NCBI GenBank assembly: GCA_036280655.1
Contig: DASUQI010000058.1
Location: 11,727-75,726 of the forward strand
Length of the DNA: 64,000 nt
Reading direction: 5' to 3'
Source of the DNA: DASSJM01 sp036280655
GTDB taxonomy: Bacteria; Actinomycetota; UBA4738; HRBIN12
A program made the translations under genes and the position numbers. The notes under the pieces are model-generated. The model was not told the DNA's origin and did not search any database. It worked only from the letters and a program-made list of their open reading frames with translations. Of this stretch, positions 33,884 to 43,232 are shown one piece after another. Every line of letters begins with the position of its first letter. Position 1 is the first letter of the stretch.

Positions 33884-33911
33884 CCATGCAGCGCGGGAGC
33901 GCGTTGCATGG
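33884..33911 (-). promoter_or_regulatory. Candidate operator before the B12-MerR gene
   Basis: Inverted arms CCATGCA (33884-33890) and TGCATGG (33905-33911), 30-57 bp before the MerR start and 40-67 bp before the divergent small membrane gene. The plus-strand sequence TTGCATGGGTTCGGGC here differs from that at 32922-32937 in only two positions, consistent with autoregulation through a shared operator. Confidence 0.5.
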
Positions 33912-33950
33912 GTTCGGGCGCCGCACCTGCGGCACCCCTACCCTCCCCCT

Positions 33951-34115
33951 GTGGACGGAACGCTCACCTACGCGATCGAGCTCGCCGTCGGCCTCGGATG
34001 CGTCGCGGCCGCCGTCCCCTTGCTCCGAACGCGCCGGCTGCGGTGGCTCGCGATCGTGCTCCTCGTCGCCGGCGGCGCGGCGATCGCGCACGCGGCGTTC
34101 CGGCTGCTGTCGTGA
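33951..34115 (+). CDS. Small two-helix membrane protein
   Basis: A 54-residue frame starting at GTG 33951. Two hydrophobic helices (YAIELAVGLGCVAAAVPLL and WLAIVLLVAGGAAIAHAAFRLL) flank a basic turn RTRRLRW, a common layout of small membrane proteins. It is divergent from the B12-MerR gene and its stop is 3 nt from the stop of the convergent metalloprotease gene. If real, it could share the MerR operator. Short length and weak start signal (no clear Shine-Dalgarno) keep this uncertain. Confidence 0.5.
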   Translation: MDGTLTYAIELAVGLGCVAAAVPLLRTRRLRWLAIVLLVAGGAAIAHAAFRLLS

Positions 34116-34118
34116 GCC

Positions 34119-35111
34119 CTACAGGATCCCGCGGTCCTCGAACGCGTTCTCGACCTTGATCGCGGCCCCGTGCCCCTCGAGGCCCTCCGCGGCGGCGACG
34201 GTCGCGACCGCCGCCTCCTCGAACGACGGGTCGCGCCCGAAGTCGAACTGCGCCTGCAGGATGATGCGGTCGGCCGTCTCGCGGCCGAGGGTCTGGTGGA
34301 TGTCGAACAGGGCCCGCGACCAGACCTGGCCGTCGTGGTGGATCCGTCCGTCCATGTCGTCCACGGTCAGGTCGAGGTCGACACGGCGCAGGCAGTGGAT
34401 CGGGTCGCCCACGGTGTAGGAGACCGAGTCCCAGTCGGCGATGCACCCGGGCTCGAACCCGCCCGACGTCGGCACGCTCATCGTGTACGCCCAGTAGTCG
34501 CCGAAGCCCTCGCCGATCGAGTTCGCGTCGTGGGTGACGCCGAACCCGGGCACCTGATCGTCCTGGATCGCGTGGCCGTACTCGTGCCAGATGACCTCGA
34601 TGTCCTCGCCGTCGTCCACGCCGCCCTTGCCGACCGTGATCGTGTCCTTCTTCGGGTCGTAGAAGCTGTTGTCCCCGCCGAATTGGTCGGCGCGGAACGT
34701 CTGCGGCTCGTTGTTGACGTCCGTGAACCCGAGGCTCTGGATGTAGAGCTGGGCCTGCGTGAGCGCGTAGTACCCCATGACCTGCTCGAACCACGTGTGA
34801 TCGCGGCCGAACAGGAACGTGCCGTCGTCGCTCTCCGCGCAACTCTTGTTCCCGCAGACGTCCGCGTAGTCACCGCGAAGGTTCCCGCTGTCGTCGAGGT
34901 TCGTGAGCGTGACGAGCCGGTACGCGGGCTGGAGCGCCGCGTAGTCCGCGTCCTTCTGGTCGGTGAGCGTCTCGTCCTGCAGCGCGGCGACCGGGTTCGG
35001 ATCGAACAGGCGGCCCTCGGCGGTTCCGGTGAACGCCTGTGCGGGCGCCGCGAGGATCAGGACCGCGAACGCGAGGGCGCCGACGGCCAGCGCATGACGG
35101 AGACGATGCAT
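34119..35111 (-). CDS. Secreted zinc metalloprotease (HEXXH, M4/M36-like)
   Basis: A 330-residue exported protease. Signal peptide to about residue 26 (ALAVGALAFAVLILAAPAQA). The active site is IEVIWHEYGHAIQDDQ with the two His and the catalytic Glu, and the third zinc ligand is likely Glu in NSIGEGFGDYWAYTMS, about 20 residues on, as in the thermolysin/fungalysin group. Several Cys (VCGNKSC, PGCIADW) may form disulfides. GGAGG precedes ATG 35111 by 5 nt. It stands alone; substrates are unknown, and no propeptide of the M4 type is obvious because the chain is short. Confidence 0.87.
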   Translation of the reverse strand: MHRLRHALAVGALAFAVLILAAPAQAFTGTAEGRLFDPNPVAALQDETLTDQKDADYAALQPAYRLVTLTNLDDSGNLRGDYADVCGNKSCAESDDGTFLFGRDHTWFEQVMGYYALTQAQLYIQSLGFTDVNNEPQTFRADQFGGDNSFYDPKKDTITVGKGGVDDGEDIEVIWHEYGHAIQDDQVPGFGVTHDANSIGEGFGDYWAYTMSVPTSGGFEPGCIADWDSVSYTVGDPIHCLRRVDLDLTVDDMDGRIHHDGQVWSRALFDIHQTLGRETADRIILQAQFDFGRDPSFEEAAVATVAAAEGLEGHGAAIKVENAFEDRGIL

Positions 35112-35161
35112 CCGGACCTCCTCGGGGTGAGTGCGACCACCCTAGCAACGGGCGTCGGAAG

Positions 35162-36745
<1,584 letters not shown>

Positions 36746-36794
36746 CCGAGGCCAAGGGTAGTAGGTTCGGCTGCAACGGAGGAGGCGCGCCGCG

Positions 36795-37484
36795 ATGGAG
36801 ACGAAGCCGAACGAGCGGTTCGACGGATCGCACCGACACGAGGACGTGCTCGACGACCGCGACGAGGCGCCGTGGGAGCACGTCCACGAACGCCCGATCG
36901 CCCCCGAGCAGTGGGAGCGGTACCAGGAGTGGATCGCCGAGATCTTCTCGGCGTTCGGGATGCACCTGGACACGCCGGGGACGCGGCGCACCCCCGAGCG
37001 CTTCCTGCAGGCGCTCCTCGACGCCACGGTCGGGTACGAGGGCGACCCGAAGCTCGTGACCGCCTTCCCCACCGAATGCCGCGGAGGCCCCGACTGCCGG
37101 ATCAGCCAGGTGATCGAGGGACCGATCCCGTTCTACGCGCTCTGCGAGCACCACGCGTTCCCGTTCTTCGGCGTCGCGCACGTGGGCTACGTCGCGCACG
37201 AGCACATCATCGGGATCTCGAAGCTCACCCGCCTCGTGCGCGTCTACGCGCGCCGATTCACGGTGCAGGAGCGCCTCGGGCAGGAGATCGCCGACCACCT
37301 CGAGCACCTCCTCCAGCCGCACGCCGTCGCCGTGCATCTCTCGGCCGCGCACCTCTGCACCCAGATGCGCGGCGTGCGCGAGGAACGATCGCGCACGTGG
37401 ACGACGTTCTGGCGCGGCACCTACGAGACCGAGCCCGAGATGCGCCGCGAGTTCCTCGAGGTCGCATCGCGGACCGATGCCTGA
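36795..37484 (+). CDS. folE: GTP cyclohydrolase I
   Basis: Opens GTP to 7,8-dihydroneopterin triphosphate, the first step of folate synthesis. The 229-residue protein has a longer acidic/basic N-terminal extension (about 40 residues, GSHRHEDVLDDRDEAPWEHV) before the family core. Zinc ligands Cys and His are in FYALCEHHAFPFFG and the second Cys in SAAHLCTQMRGV; the GTP-binding Glu region and IIGISKLTRLVRVYARRFTVQERL are intact. GGAGG lies 9 nt before ATG 36795. The following RibD-C gene overlaps its stop by 8 nt, so a linked pterin role is likely. Confidence 0.93.
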   Translation: METKPNERFDGSHRHEDVLDDRDEAPWEHVHERPIAPEQWERYQEWIAEIFSAFGMHLDTPGTRRTPERFLQALLDATVGYEGDPKLVTAFPTECRGGPDCRISQVIEGPIPFYALCEHHAFPFFGVAHVGYVAHEHIIGISKLTRLVRVYARRFTVQERLGQEIADHLEHLLQPHAVAVHLSAAHLCTQMRGVREERSRTWTTFWRGTYETEPEMRREFLEVASRTDA

Positions 37485-38286
37485 CCTCGATCCGCCGATC
37501 GAGCTGCTGTTCGGCTCGCCTGAGGGGGAGGACCTGCCGGACCGGCTCGCCGAGGCCTACGGCTCCGGACTGGGGCTGCCCGACCGGGTCGTCTACGCGA
37601 ACTTCGTGGGCTCGATCGACGGGATCGTGGCGATCGGCGAGCTCGGGCCGTCCTCGTCGGTGATCAGCGGCCGAGACCCGGGCGACCGGTTCGTCATGGC
37701 CCTGCTCCGCGCGGCCGCCGACGTCGTGCTCGTCGGCGCCGGCACGTTCCGGGACCACCGAGGGCCGTGGACGGCGGCGGCGAGCTTCCCCGACGCGGGC
37801 GAGGCGTTCGCCGAGCTGCGCCGGCGCGAGGGACGGGCGCCGGAGCCGCCGCTCGCGGTGGTGACGGCGAGCGGGGACCTCGGAGCCGAGGAGGGCGGCT
37901 CGCTCGAGGGGACGCTCGTGCTCACGACCGAGGAAGGCGCGGTCGCGCTCGAGGGGACCGGTGCCGACGTCGTCGTGCTGGGCGTCGACGGCGAGCTCGA
38001 CGGCGGCCGCATCGTCGAGCGCCTGCGTGACCGCGGGTTCCGCCGGATCCTCACCGAGGGCGGGCCGCGGCTCATGGCGCAGCTCGTCGAGGCCCGCGTC
38101 GTGCAGGAGCTGTTCCTCACGGTCTCCCCGGTGATCTCCGGCGAGGGCGACCGGCCCGGCGAACGCTCCACGCTCACGCCCGGGCTCGAGCTCCTGCCCC
38201 ACGACCGCCGCGACGCCGTCCTTCGCAGCGTCCGGCGCCGCGGCTCGTACCTGTTCGTCCGGTACGGGCTCGAGGACGGCGGGTAG
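37477..38286 (+). CDS. RibD C-terminal (DHFR-fold) reductase family protein
   Basis: A 269-residue NADPH-dependent reductase of the RibD-C/DHFR fold. Visible parts: RVVYANFVGSIDGIVAIG at the substrate side, FVMALLRAAADVVLVGAGTFRDHRGPW and the nucleotide-binding RILTEGGPRLMAQLVEARVVQELFLTVSPVI. The deaminase domain of bifunctional RibD is absent. Family members reduce pyrimidine intermediates of riboflavin synthesis or act as dihydropteridine/dihydrofolate reductases. The 8-nt overlap with folE favours the second, which is inference. Start ATG 37477. Confidence 0.85.
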   Translation: MPDLDPPIELLFGSPEGEDLPDRLAEAYGSGLGLPDRVVYANFVGSIDGIVAIGELGPSSSVISGRDPGDRFVMALLRAAADVVLVGAGTFRDHRGPWTAAASFPDAGEAFAELRRREGRAPEPPLAVVTASGDLGAEEGGSLEGTLVLTTEEGAVALEGTGADVVVLGVDGELDGGRIVERLRDRGFRRILTEGGPRLMAQLVEARVVQELFLTVSPVISGEGDRPGERSTLTPGLELLPHDRRDAVLRSVRRRGSYLFVRYGLEDGG

Positions 38287-38297
38287 GCTTCGGCCCC

Positions 38298-38945
38298 GTG
38301 GATATCGTCGACCCGCGAGTCGAGGACTACATGCGGTCGCTCCTCGTCCGGTACGACGAGCCCGTGCTCCTCGAGATGGAGGCCGAGGGCACGGAGCGGC
38401 ATTTCCCGATCATCGGCCGGCTCGTCGGGGTCACGGTGGAACTGCTCGCGCGTTCGGTCGGCGCGAGCCGCGTCTTCGAGCTCGGGTCGGGGTTCGGCTA
38501 CTCGGCCTACTGGTTCGCGCGCGCCGTCGGTCCCGGCGGCGAGGTCCACTGCACCGACGGCGACCCCGACAACCGGCCGAAGGCGCTCGGCTACCTCTCG
38601 CGGGCCGGCCTCGCCGAGCCGATCCGCTGGCACGTCGGCGATGCCGTGACGAACCTCGCGGCGGTCGAGGGCGAGTTCGACGTCGTGTACTGCGACATCG
38701 ACAAGGAGGGGTACCCGGACGCGTGGCGGGCCGCCTCGGACCGGATCCGGGTGGGCGGCCTCTATGTGTGCGACAACGTCCTGTGGTCGGGGCAGGTGGC
38801 CGAGCCCGGGGCCGACCACGGCCGGGACGAGAAGACGACCGACGCGATCCTGGAGCACAACCGGCTCGTGGCCGAGGACGAGCGGTACGTCTCCGCGATC
38901 GTGCCGACCCGCGACGGCGTGTTCGCGGCGTTGCGCGTGGCGTAG
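38298..38945 (+). CDS. SAM-dependent O-methyltransferase (catechol-type family 3)
   Basis: A 215-residue methyltransferase of the CCoAOMT/COMT-like family. SAM site FELGSGFGYSAYWFARAVG with the following acidic CTDGDPDN, metal and catalytic region VVYCDIDKEGYPDAW, and GGLYVCDNVLWSGQVAEP, which carries the Asp/Asn metal ligands of the family. A divalent-metal-dependent methyl transfer to a vicinal diol or hydroxyl is expected; the acceptor is unknown. GTG 38298 is the only start giving the usual N-terminus. It lies after the RibD-C gene by 11 nt, and before sdhC. Confidence 0.88.
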   Translation: MDIVDPRVEDYMRSLLVRYDEPVLLEMEAEGTERHFPIIGRLVGVTVELLARSVGASRVFELGSGFGYSAYWFARAVGPGGEVHCTDGDPDNRPKALGYLSRAGLAEPIRWHVGDAVTNLAAVEGEFDVVYCDIDKEGYPDAWRAASDRIRVGGLYVCDNVLWSGQVAEPGADHGRDEKTTDAILEHNRLVAEDERYVSAIVPTRDGVFAALRVA

Positions 38946-39004
38946 ACTCCGCGCGGCCCGCGGGCGTTCGCGGGGGCCGCCGCTAGGCTGGAGCTCGAGG
39001 ACGG

Positions 39005-39400
39005 ATGGCGAAGCGGAAGTCCGACGTCGGGACCCTGTACAAGGGCAGTCCGGGACAGTGGTCCTGGCTGCTGCACCGCATCACCGGCGTCGCCATCATC
39101 CTGTTCCTGTTCGCTCACGTGGTCGACACGGCCGTGGTCGGCTGGGGGCCCGAGGCGTACAACCGGGTCATCAGCGTGTACCACAACTGGGTCGTCAAGC
39201 TGCTGGAGCTCGGACTGGTCGCGGCGGTCCTCTACCACTCGATCAACGGCGTGAAGATCATGGTGTTCGACTTCTGGCCGGCGAGCTCGAGGCACATGAA
39301 GCCGATCGCCCTCGCGTCGACCGCGTTGTTCGTCCTCAGCATGATCCCGATCACGTGGATCATGGGGCAGAGCATCCTCGAGGACGCGGGGATCCTCTGA
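39005..39400 (+). CDS. sdhC: Succinate dehydrogenase cytochrome b subunit
   Basis: Membrane anchor and quinone site of complex II. The 131-residue protein has three helices: GQWSWLLHRITGVAIILFLFAHVVDTAV, then VKLLELGLVAAVLYHSINGVKIMVFDF and PIALASTALFVLSMIPITWIMG. The SxxHRxxG-like segment WLLHRITG lines the quinone site, and the His in YHSINGVK is the likely heme b ligand. First gene of the sdhCDAB operon; its stop and the sdhD start share one base (TGATG). Start ATG 39005, with GAGG a few bases upstream. Confidence 0.93.
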   Translation: MAKRKSDVGTLYKGSPGQWSWLLHRITGVAIILFLFAHVVDTAVVGWGPEAYNRVISVYHNWVVKLLELGLVAAVLYHSINGVKIMVFDFWPASSRHMKPIALASTALFVLSMIPITWIMGQSILEDAGIL

Positions 39401-39846
39401 TGGCGATCGAGGCCCCCGCGCGCGCGACGCCACCCGAGCCGCCGCGGGGCTCGCTCGGGTACAAGGGCCGCGACCGGCCGGCCGGCGGGTTCGAGCTCTG
39501 GTCGTGGCTGTTCATGCGGATCAGCGGCATCGTGCTGCTGGTGCTCGCCGTCGGGCACGTCCTGATCATGCACGTGCTCGACGACGGCGTGGACCGCGTC
39601 GACTTCGGCTTCGTGGCCGCGAGGTGGGGAAGCCCGTTCTGGCGGTCGTGGGACTGGGCGCTGCTCGTGCTCGCGCTGATCCACGGGATCAACGGGCTCC
39701 GCGTCATCGTGCAGGACTACGTCCGCTGGCCGAGCGTCCGGCTCGCCGTGAACATGCTCTTCTACGCGATCGGGTTCGGGCTGTTCGTCCTCGGGACCGT
39801 GGTGGTGTTCACGTTCGACCCGAACGAGTGGCCGGGGACCTCGTAG
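39400..39846 (+). CDS. sdhD: Succinate dehydrogenase membrane anchor subunit
   Basis: Second complex II anchor, 148 residues, with a Pro-rich cytoplasmic head and three helices: LWSWLFMRISGIVLLVLAVGHVLIMHVL, WDWALLVLALIHGINGLRVIVQDY and LAVNMLFYAIGFGLFVLGTVVVF. The His in VGHVLIMH or in LIHGINGLR are candidate second heme ligands. Contiguous with sdhC by TGATG and 4 nt before sdhA. The extended N-terminus (ARATPPEPPRG) is common in actinobacterial SdhD. Confidence 0.92.
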   Translation: MAIEAPARATPPEPPRGSLGYKGRDRPAGGFELWSWLFMRISGIVLLVLAVGHVLIMHVLDDGVDRVDFGFVAARWGSPFWRSWDWALLVLALIHGINGLRVIVQDYVRWPSVRLAVNMLFYAIGFGLFVLGTVVVFTFDPNEWPGTS

Positions 39847-39850
39847 GCGC

Positions 39851-41587
39851 ATGACGACCTTCCACACGTACGACACGTTGATCGTCGGCGCCGGCGGCGC
39901 CGGGCTCCGCGCGGCGATCGAGGCCTCCGACCGCGTGAGGACCGCCGTGATCTCCAAGCTCTACCCCACGCGCTCGCACACGGGGACCGCGCAGGGAGGG
40001 ATGTGCGCCGCGCTCGCCAACGTCGAGGAGGACTCTCCCGAGTGGCACGCGTTCGACACGGTCAAGGGCGGCGACTACCTCGTCGACCAGCCGGCGGCCA
40101 AGCTGATGTGCGAGGAGGCCGTGCACGCGGTCTACGAGCTCGAGCACTGGGGCCTGCCCTTCAACCGCACACCCGAGGGCAAGATCGACCAGCGGCGGTT
40201 CGGCGGGCACACCCGCAACCACGGCGAGGCGCCGGTCAAGCGCGCGTGCTTCGCGGCCGACCGCACCGGCCACATGATCCTGCAGACGCTCTACCAGCAG
40301 TGCGTGAAGCGGAACGTGCGCTTCTTCAACGAGTTCTACGTGCTCGACCAGCTGATGGTGGACGGCGCGTGCGCCGGCGTCGTCGCATACGAGCTCGCGA
40401 CCGGCGAGCTGCACGTGTTCCGGGCGAAGTCGGTCGTCTACGCGACCGGCGGCTACGGTCGGATGTTCAAGGTCTCCTCGAACGCCCACACGCTCACCGG
40501 CGACGGGCCCGCGGTGCTGTTCCGCCGCGGGATCCCGCTCGAGGACATGGAGTTCTTCCAGTTCCACCCGACCGGCGTCTACAAGATGGGGATCCTGCTT
40601 TCCGAGGCGGTCCGCGGCGAGGGCGGCGTGCTGCTGAACAGCGAGGACGAGCGCTTCATGGAGCGCTACGCGCCCACGGTGAAGGACCTCGCGCCGCGCG
40701 ACATGGTGAGCCGGGCGATCTTCCAGGAGATCAAGGAGGGCCGCGGCGCCGGGCCGAACCGCGACGCGGTCTGGCTCGACGTCCGCCACCTGCCCCGGGA
40801 CGTGATCGAGGAGAAACTCCCCGACGTGACCGAGTTCGCGCGCGTCTACCTCGGCGTCGAGCCGACGCGGGAGCTCGTGCCGATCCAGCCGACGGCCCAC
40901 TACGCGATGGGCGGGATCCCGACGAACGTCGACGGACAGGTCGTGCTCGGACAGGACGAGACGCCGGTCCCCGGCCTCTACGCGGCCGGCGAGTGCGCGT
41001 GCGTCTCGGTGCACGGCGCGAACCGGCTCGGCACGAACTCGCTCCTCGACATCGTGGTGTTCGGCAAGCGGGGCGGGAAGCACGCCGCGGCGTTCGCGGC
41101 CGACGCCGAGCTCCCCGAGCTGCCGGAACGCCCCGAGGGCTCCGTGCGCGACACGGTGGACGGCCTGCTCAACCGTCCCGAGGGCGCCAACGCCGCGGAC
41201 ATCAGGAACGAGCTCCAGGACTCGATGCAGGACCTCGCGTTCGTCGTCCGGACCGAGGAGAGCCTGCGGAAGATGCAGGAGATCCTCGTCGGCCTCGGCG
41301 AACGGTTCGAGCGGGTGTACGTCCAAGACTCCGGGGCCGTGTTCAATACGGAGCTGATGGAGGTCATGGAGCTCGGGTTCCTGCTCGACTGCGCCGATGC
41401 GCTCGTGGCCGCGGCGCTCGCCCGCGACGAGAGCCGCGGGGGCCACTACCGGGAGGACCACCCGCTCCGCGACGACGCGAACTGGCTGCAGCACTCGCTC
41501 GCGTACCGGCAGGACGACGGGTCGATCCGCCTCGAGCACAAGCCCGTCAAGCTCGGGCCGTACGTCCCGATGGAGCGCAAGTACTGA
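39851..41587 (+). CDS. sdhA: Succinate dehydrogenase flavoprotein subunit
   Basis: Oxidises succinate to fumarate at covalent FAD. The 578-residue protein is full length: FAD motif DTLIVGAGGAGLRAAIEA, flavinylation His in PTRSHTGTAQGG, substrate loop FNRTPEGKIDQRRFGGHT, active-site Arg region ADRTGHMILQTLYQQ, PTAHYAMGGIPTNVDG, AAGECACVSVHGANRLGTNSLLD. The C-terminal VYVQDSGAVFNTELMEVMELG and DESRGGHYREDHPLRDDANW are typical. Its stop overlaps the sdhB start (TGATG). The gene supplies the succinate-to-fumarate step between the sucCD and fumAB genes in this window. Confidence 0.96.
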   Translation: MTTFHTYDTLIVGAGGAGLRAAIEASDRVRTAVISKLYPTRSHTGTAQGGMCAALANVEEDSPEWHAFDTVKGGDYLVDQPAAKLMCEEAVHAVYELEHWGLPFNRTPEGKIDQRRFGGHTRNHGEAPVKRACFAADRTGHMILQTLYQQCVKRNVRFFNEFYVLDQLMVDGACAGVVAYELATGELHVFRAKSVVYATGGYGRMFKVSSNAHTLTGDGPAVLFRRGIPLEDMEFFQFHPTGVYKMGILLSEAVRGEGGVLLNSEDERFMERYAPTVKDLAPRDMVSRAIFQEIKEGRGAGPNRDAVWLDVRHLPRDVIEEKLPDVTEFARVYLGVEPTRELVPIQPTAHYAMGGIPTNVDGQVVLGQDETPVPGLYAAGECACVSVHGANRLGTNSLLDIVVFGKRGGKHAAAFAADAELPELPERPEGSVRDTVDGLLNRPEGANAADIRNELQDSMQDLAFVVRTEESLRKMQEILVGLGERFERVYVQDSGAVFNTELMEVMELGFLLDCADALVAAALARDESRGGHYREDHPLRDDANWLQHSLAYRQDDGSIRLEHKPVKLGPYVPMERKY

Positions 41588-42363
41588 TGGATACCACCGA
41601 ACGTGGACTCGGCGAGGTCCTCGAGGGATCCGACCGGCGCGCTGCCGGCGCGACGCATCGGGTAACGCTGACGCTCAAGATCCGGCGGTTCAACCCCGAG
41701 CTCCGGGGCCAGGAGTCCTGGTGGGACGAGTTCGAGATCCAGGCCGACCCCGACGACCGGCTGCTCGACGCCCTGCACCAGGTGAAGTGGTACCACGACG
41801 GAACGCTCGCGCTCCGCCGGTCCTGCGCACACGGCATCTGCGGCTCGGACGCGATGATGATCGACGGGAAGAACCGGCTCGCGTGCAAAGTGATCGTCCG
41901 CGACGTGGTCCCCAAGGTCACGGTCGAGCCGATCCGCGGCCTCCCGGTGCTCAAGGACCTGATCGTCGACATGGAGCCGTTCTTCGCCGGCTACCGCTCG
42001 GTGCTCCCCTACCTGATCAACGACTCGGGGGAGCCCGACGCCGAACGCCTCCAGTCGCCCGAGGACCGGCACCGGTTCGACGACACCACGAAGTGCATCC
42101 TGTGTGCCGCTTGCACCACCTCGTGCCCGATCTTCTGGGGCGACCAGGAGTACGTCGGCCCGGCGGCGATCGTGAACGCCCACCGCTTCATCTACGACTC
42201 GCGCGACGAAGGCGCCGAGGAGCGGATGAAGATCCTGGCCGACAAGACCGGCGTCTTCCGCTGCCGGACGACGTTCAACTGCACCGACGCGTGCCCACGC
42301 GGCATCGAGGTCACGAAGGCGATCCAGGACGTGAAGCGCTCGATCCTGTTCGAACGCTTCTGA
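41587..42363 (+). CDS. sdhB: Succinate dehydrogenase iron-sulfur subunit
   Basis: Carries electrons from FAD to quinone through three clusters. The 258 residues contain the [2Fe-2S] set (RSCAHGICGSDAM and the Cys of RLAC), the [4Fe-4S]/[3Fe-4S] sets (CILCAACTTSCPIFWG and FNCTDACPRGIEVTK), all in order. The N-terminus is about 25 residues longer than E. coli SdhB. The last gene of the sdhCDAB operon; 22 bp after its stop begins the frameshifted methyltransferase. ATG 41587 overlaps the sdhA stop. Confidence 0.96.
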   Translation: MDTTERGLGEVLEGSDRRAAGATHRVTLTLKIRRFNPELRGQESWWDEFEIQADPDDRLLDALHQVKWYHDGTLALRRSCAHGICGSDAMMIDGKNRLACKVIVRDVVPKVTVEPIRGLPVLKDLIVDMEPFFAGYRSVLPYLINDSGEPDAERLQSPEDRHRFDDTTKCILCAACTTSCPIFWGDQEYVGPAAIVNAHRFIYDSRDEGAEERMKILADKTGVFRCRTTFNCTDACPRGIEVTKAIQDVKRSILFERF

Positions 42364-42385
42364 CTTTCTCGATATCGTCCCCAGG

Positions 42386-43223
42386 GTGAGCCGGCCACCC
42401 TACGAGGCCGATCTGATCGCGCTGCATTTTCGACGAGTACGGCGAGGCCGAGTGGAACCGCCACGAGGCGACGCCGGCCGCTCGTGTAGCCTTCCACATC
42501 CATCGGCACTACCTCGAGCGATTCATCCACTCCAACGATCACGTCCTCGACATCGGTGCCGCCTCGGGGCGCTTCACCGTGGAACTCGCTCGCCTCGGAG
42601 CACGGATCACCGTGGCGGATATCTCTCAGGGGCAACTCGACCTGAACGCGAGCCATCTTCAGGAGTCGGGGTTCGAGCATCGTGTGCAGGCGCGCGTGAT
42701 CGCCGACGTGGTCGACCTCTCCAGGTTCGACGACGCCTCGTTCGACGCTGTCGTCTGCTATGGGGGCCCCTTGAGCTGGGTCCTCGACGAAGCCGATCGT
42801 GCCCTCGACGAGCTCCTGCGAGTCACCAAGCGCGGTGGACACGTGCTGCTCGGTGTGATGTCTCTGCACGGATCGCTCCACGCCTTTCTTCCGGGCGTCG
42901 CCGAAGAGGTCGATGAATACGGCGCCGAGGCCATGCAGGTGATCGTCGACAGCGGATTCCTGCCACCGCCGCATAGCACGCACGGCCCGTTACACCTGTA
43001 CACGTGGAGCGATCTCGAGGCACTGCTGTCGCGCCACCGTTGCGAGATCGTCGCTGCTTCGGCGGCGAACTTCCTGTCGATCGGCAACGATCAGACGTGC
43101 GAGAAGTGGCTCGCGGACCCTCCCATGTGGGCGCGCTTCCTCCAGTGGGAAACGCATGCCTGCGCGCAACCCGGGGCGCTCGACGGTGGCACCCATATCA
43201 TCGCCGTCGTTCGCGCCACGTAG
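42386..43223 (+). pseudogene. SAM-dependent methyltransferase with a +1 frameshift at the TTTT run (42427-42430)
   Basis: From GTG 42386 the frame reads MSRPPYEADLIALHF and then falls into nonsense; the +1 frame from the TTTT run continues FDEYGEAEWNRHEATPAAR, then HVLDIGAASGRFTVELARLG (SAM site), ITVADISQGQLD, FDAVVCYGGPLSWVLDEAD and GGHVLLGVMSLHG, to the stop at 43221-43223. Removing one T from TTTT restores a continuous protein of about 278 residues. Without that, the best start is GTG 42579, which cuts off the SAM motif. So this is either a sequencing or assembly slip or a recent inactivation. Codon use is less GC-rich than in the flanking sdhB and icd genes, suggesting transfer. Confidence 0.8.
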
Positions 43224-43232
43224 GGTTCGGCC

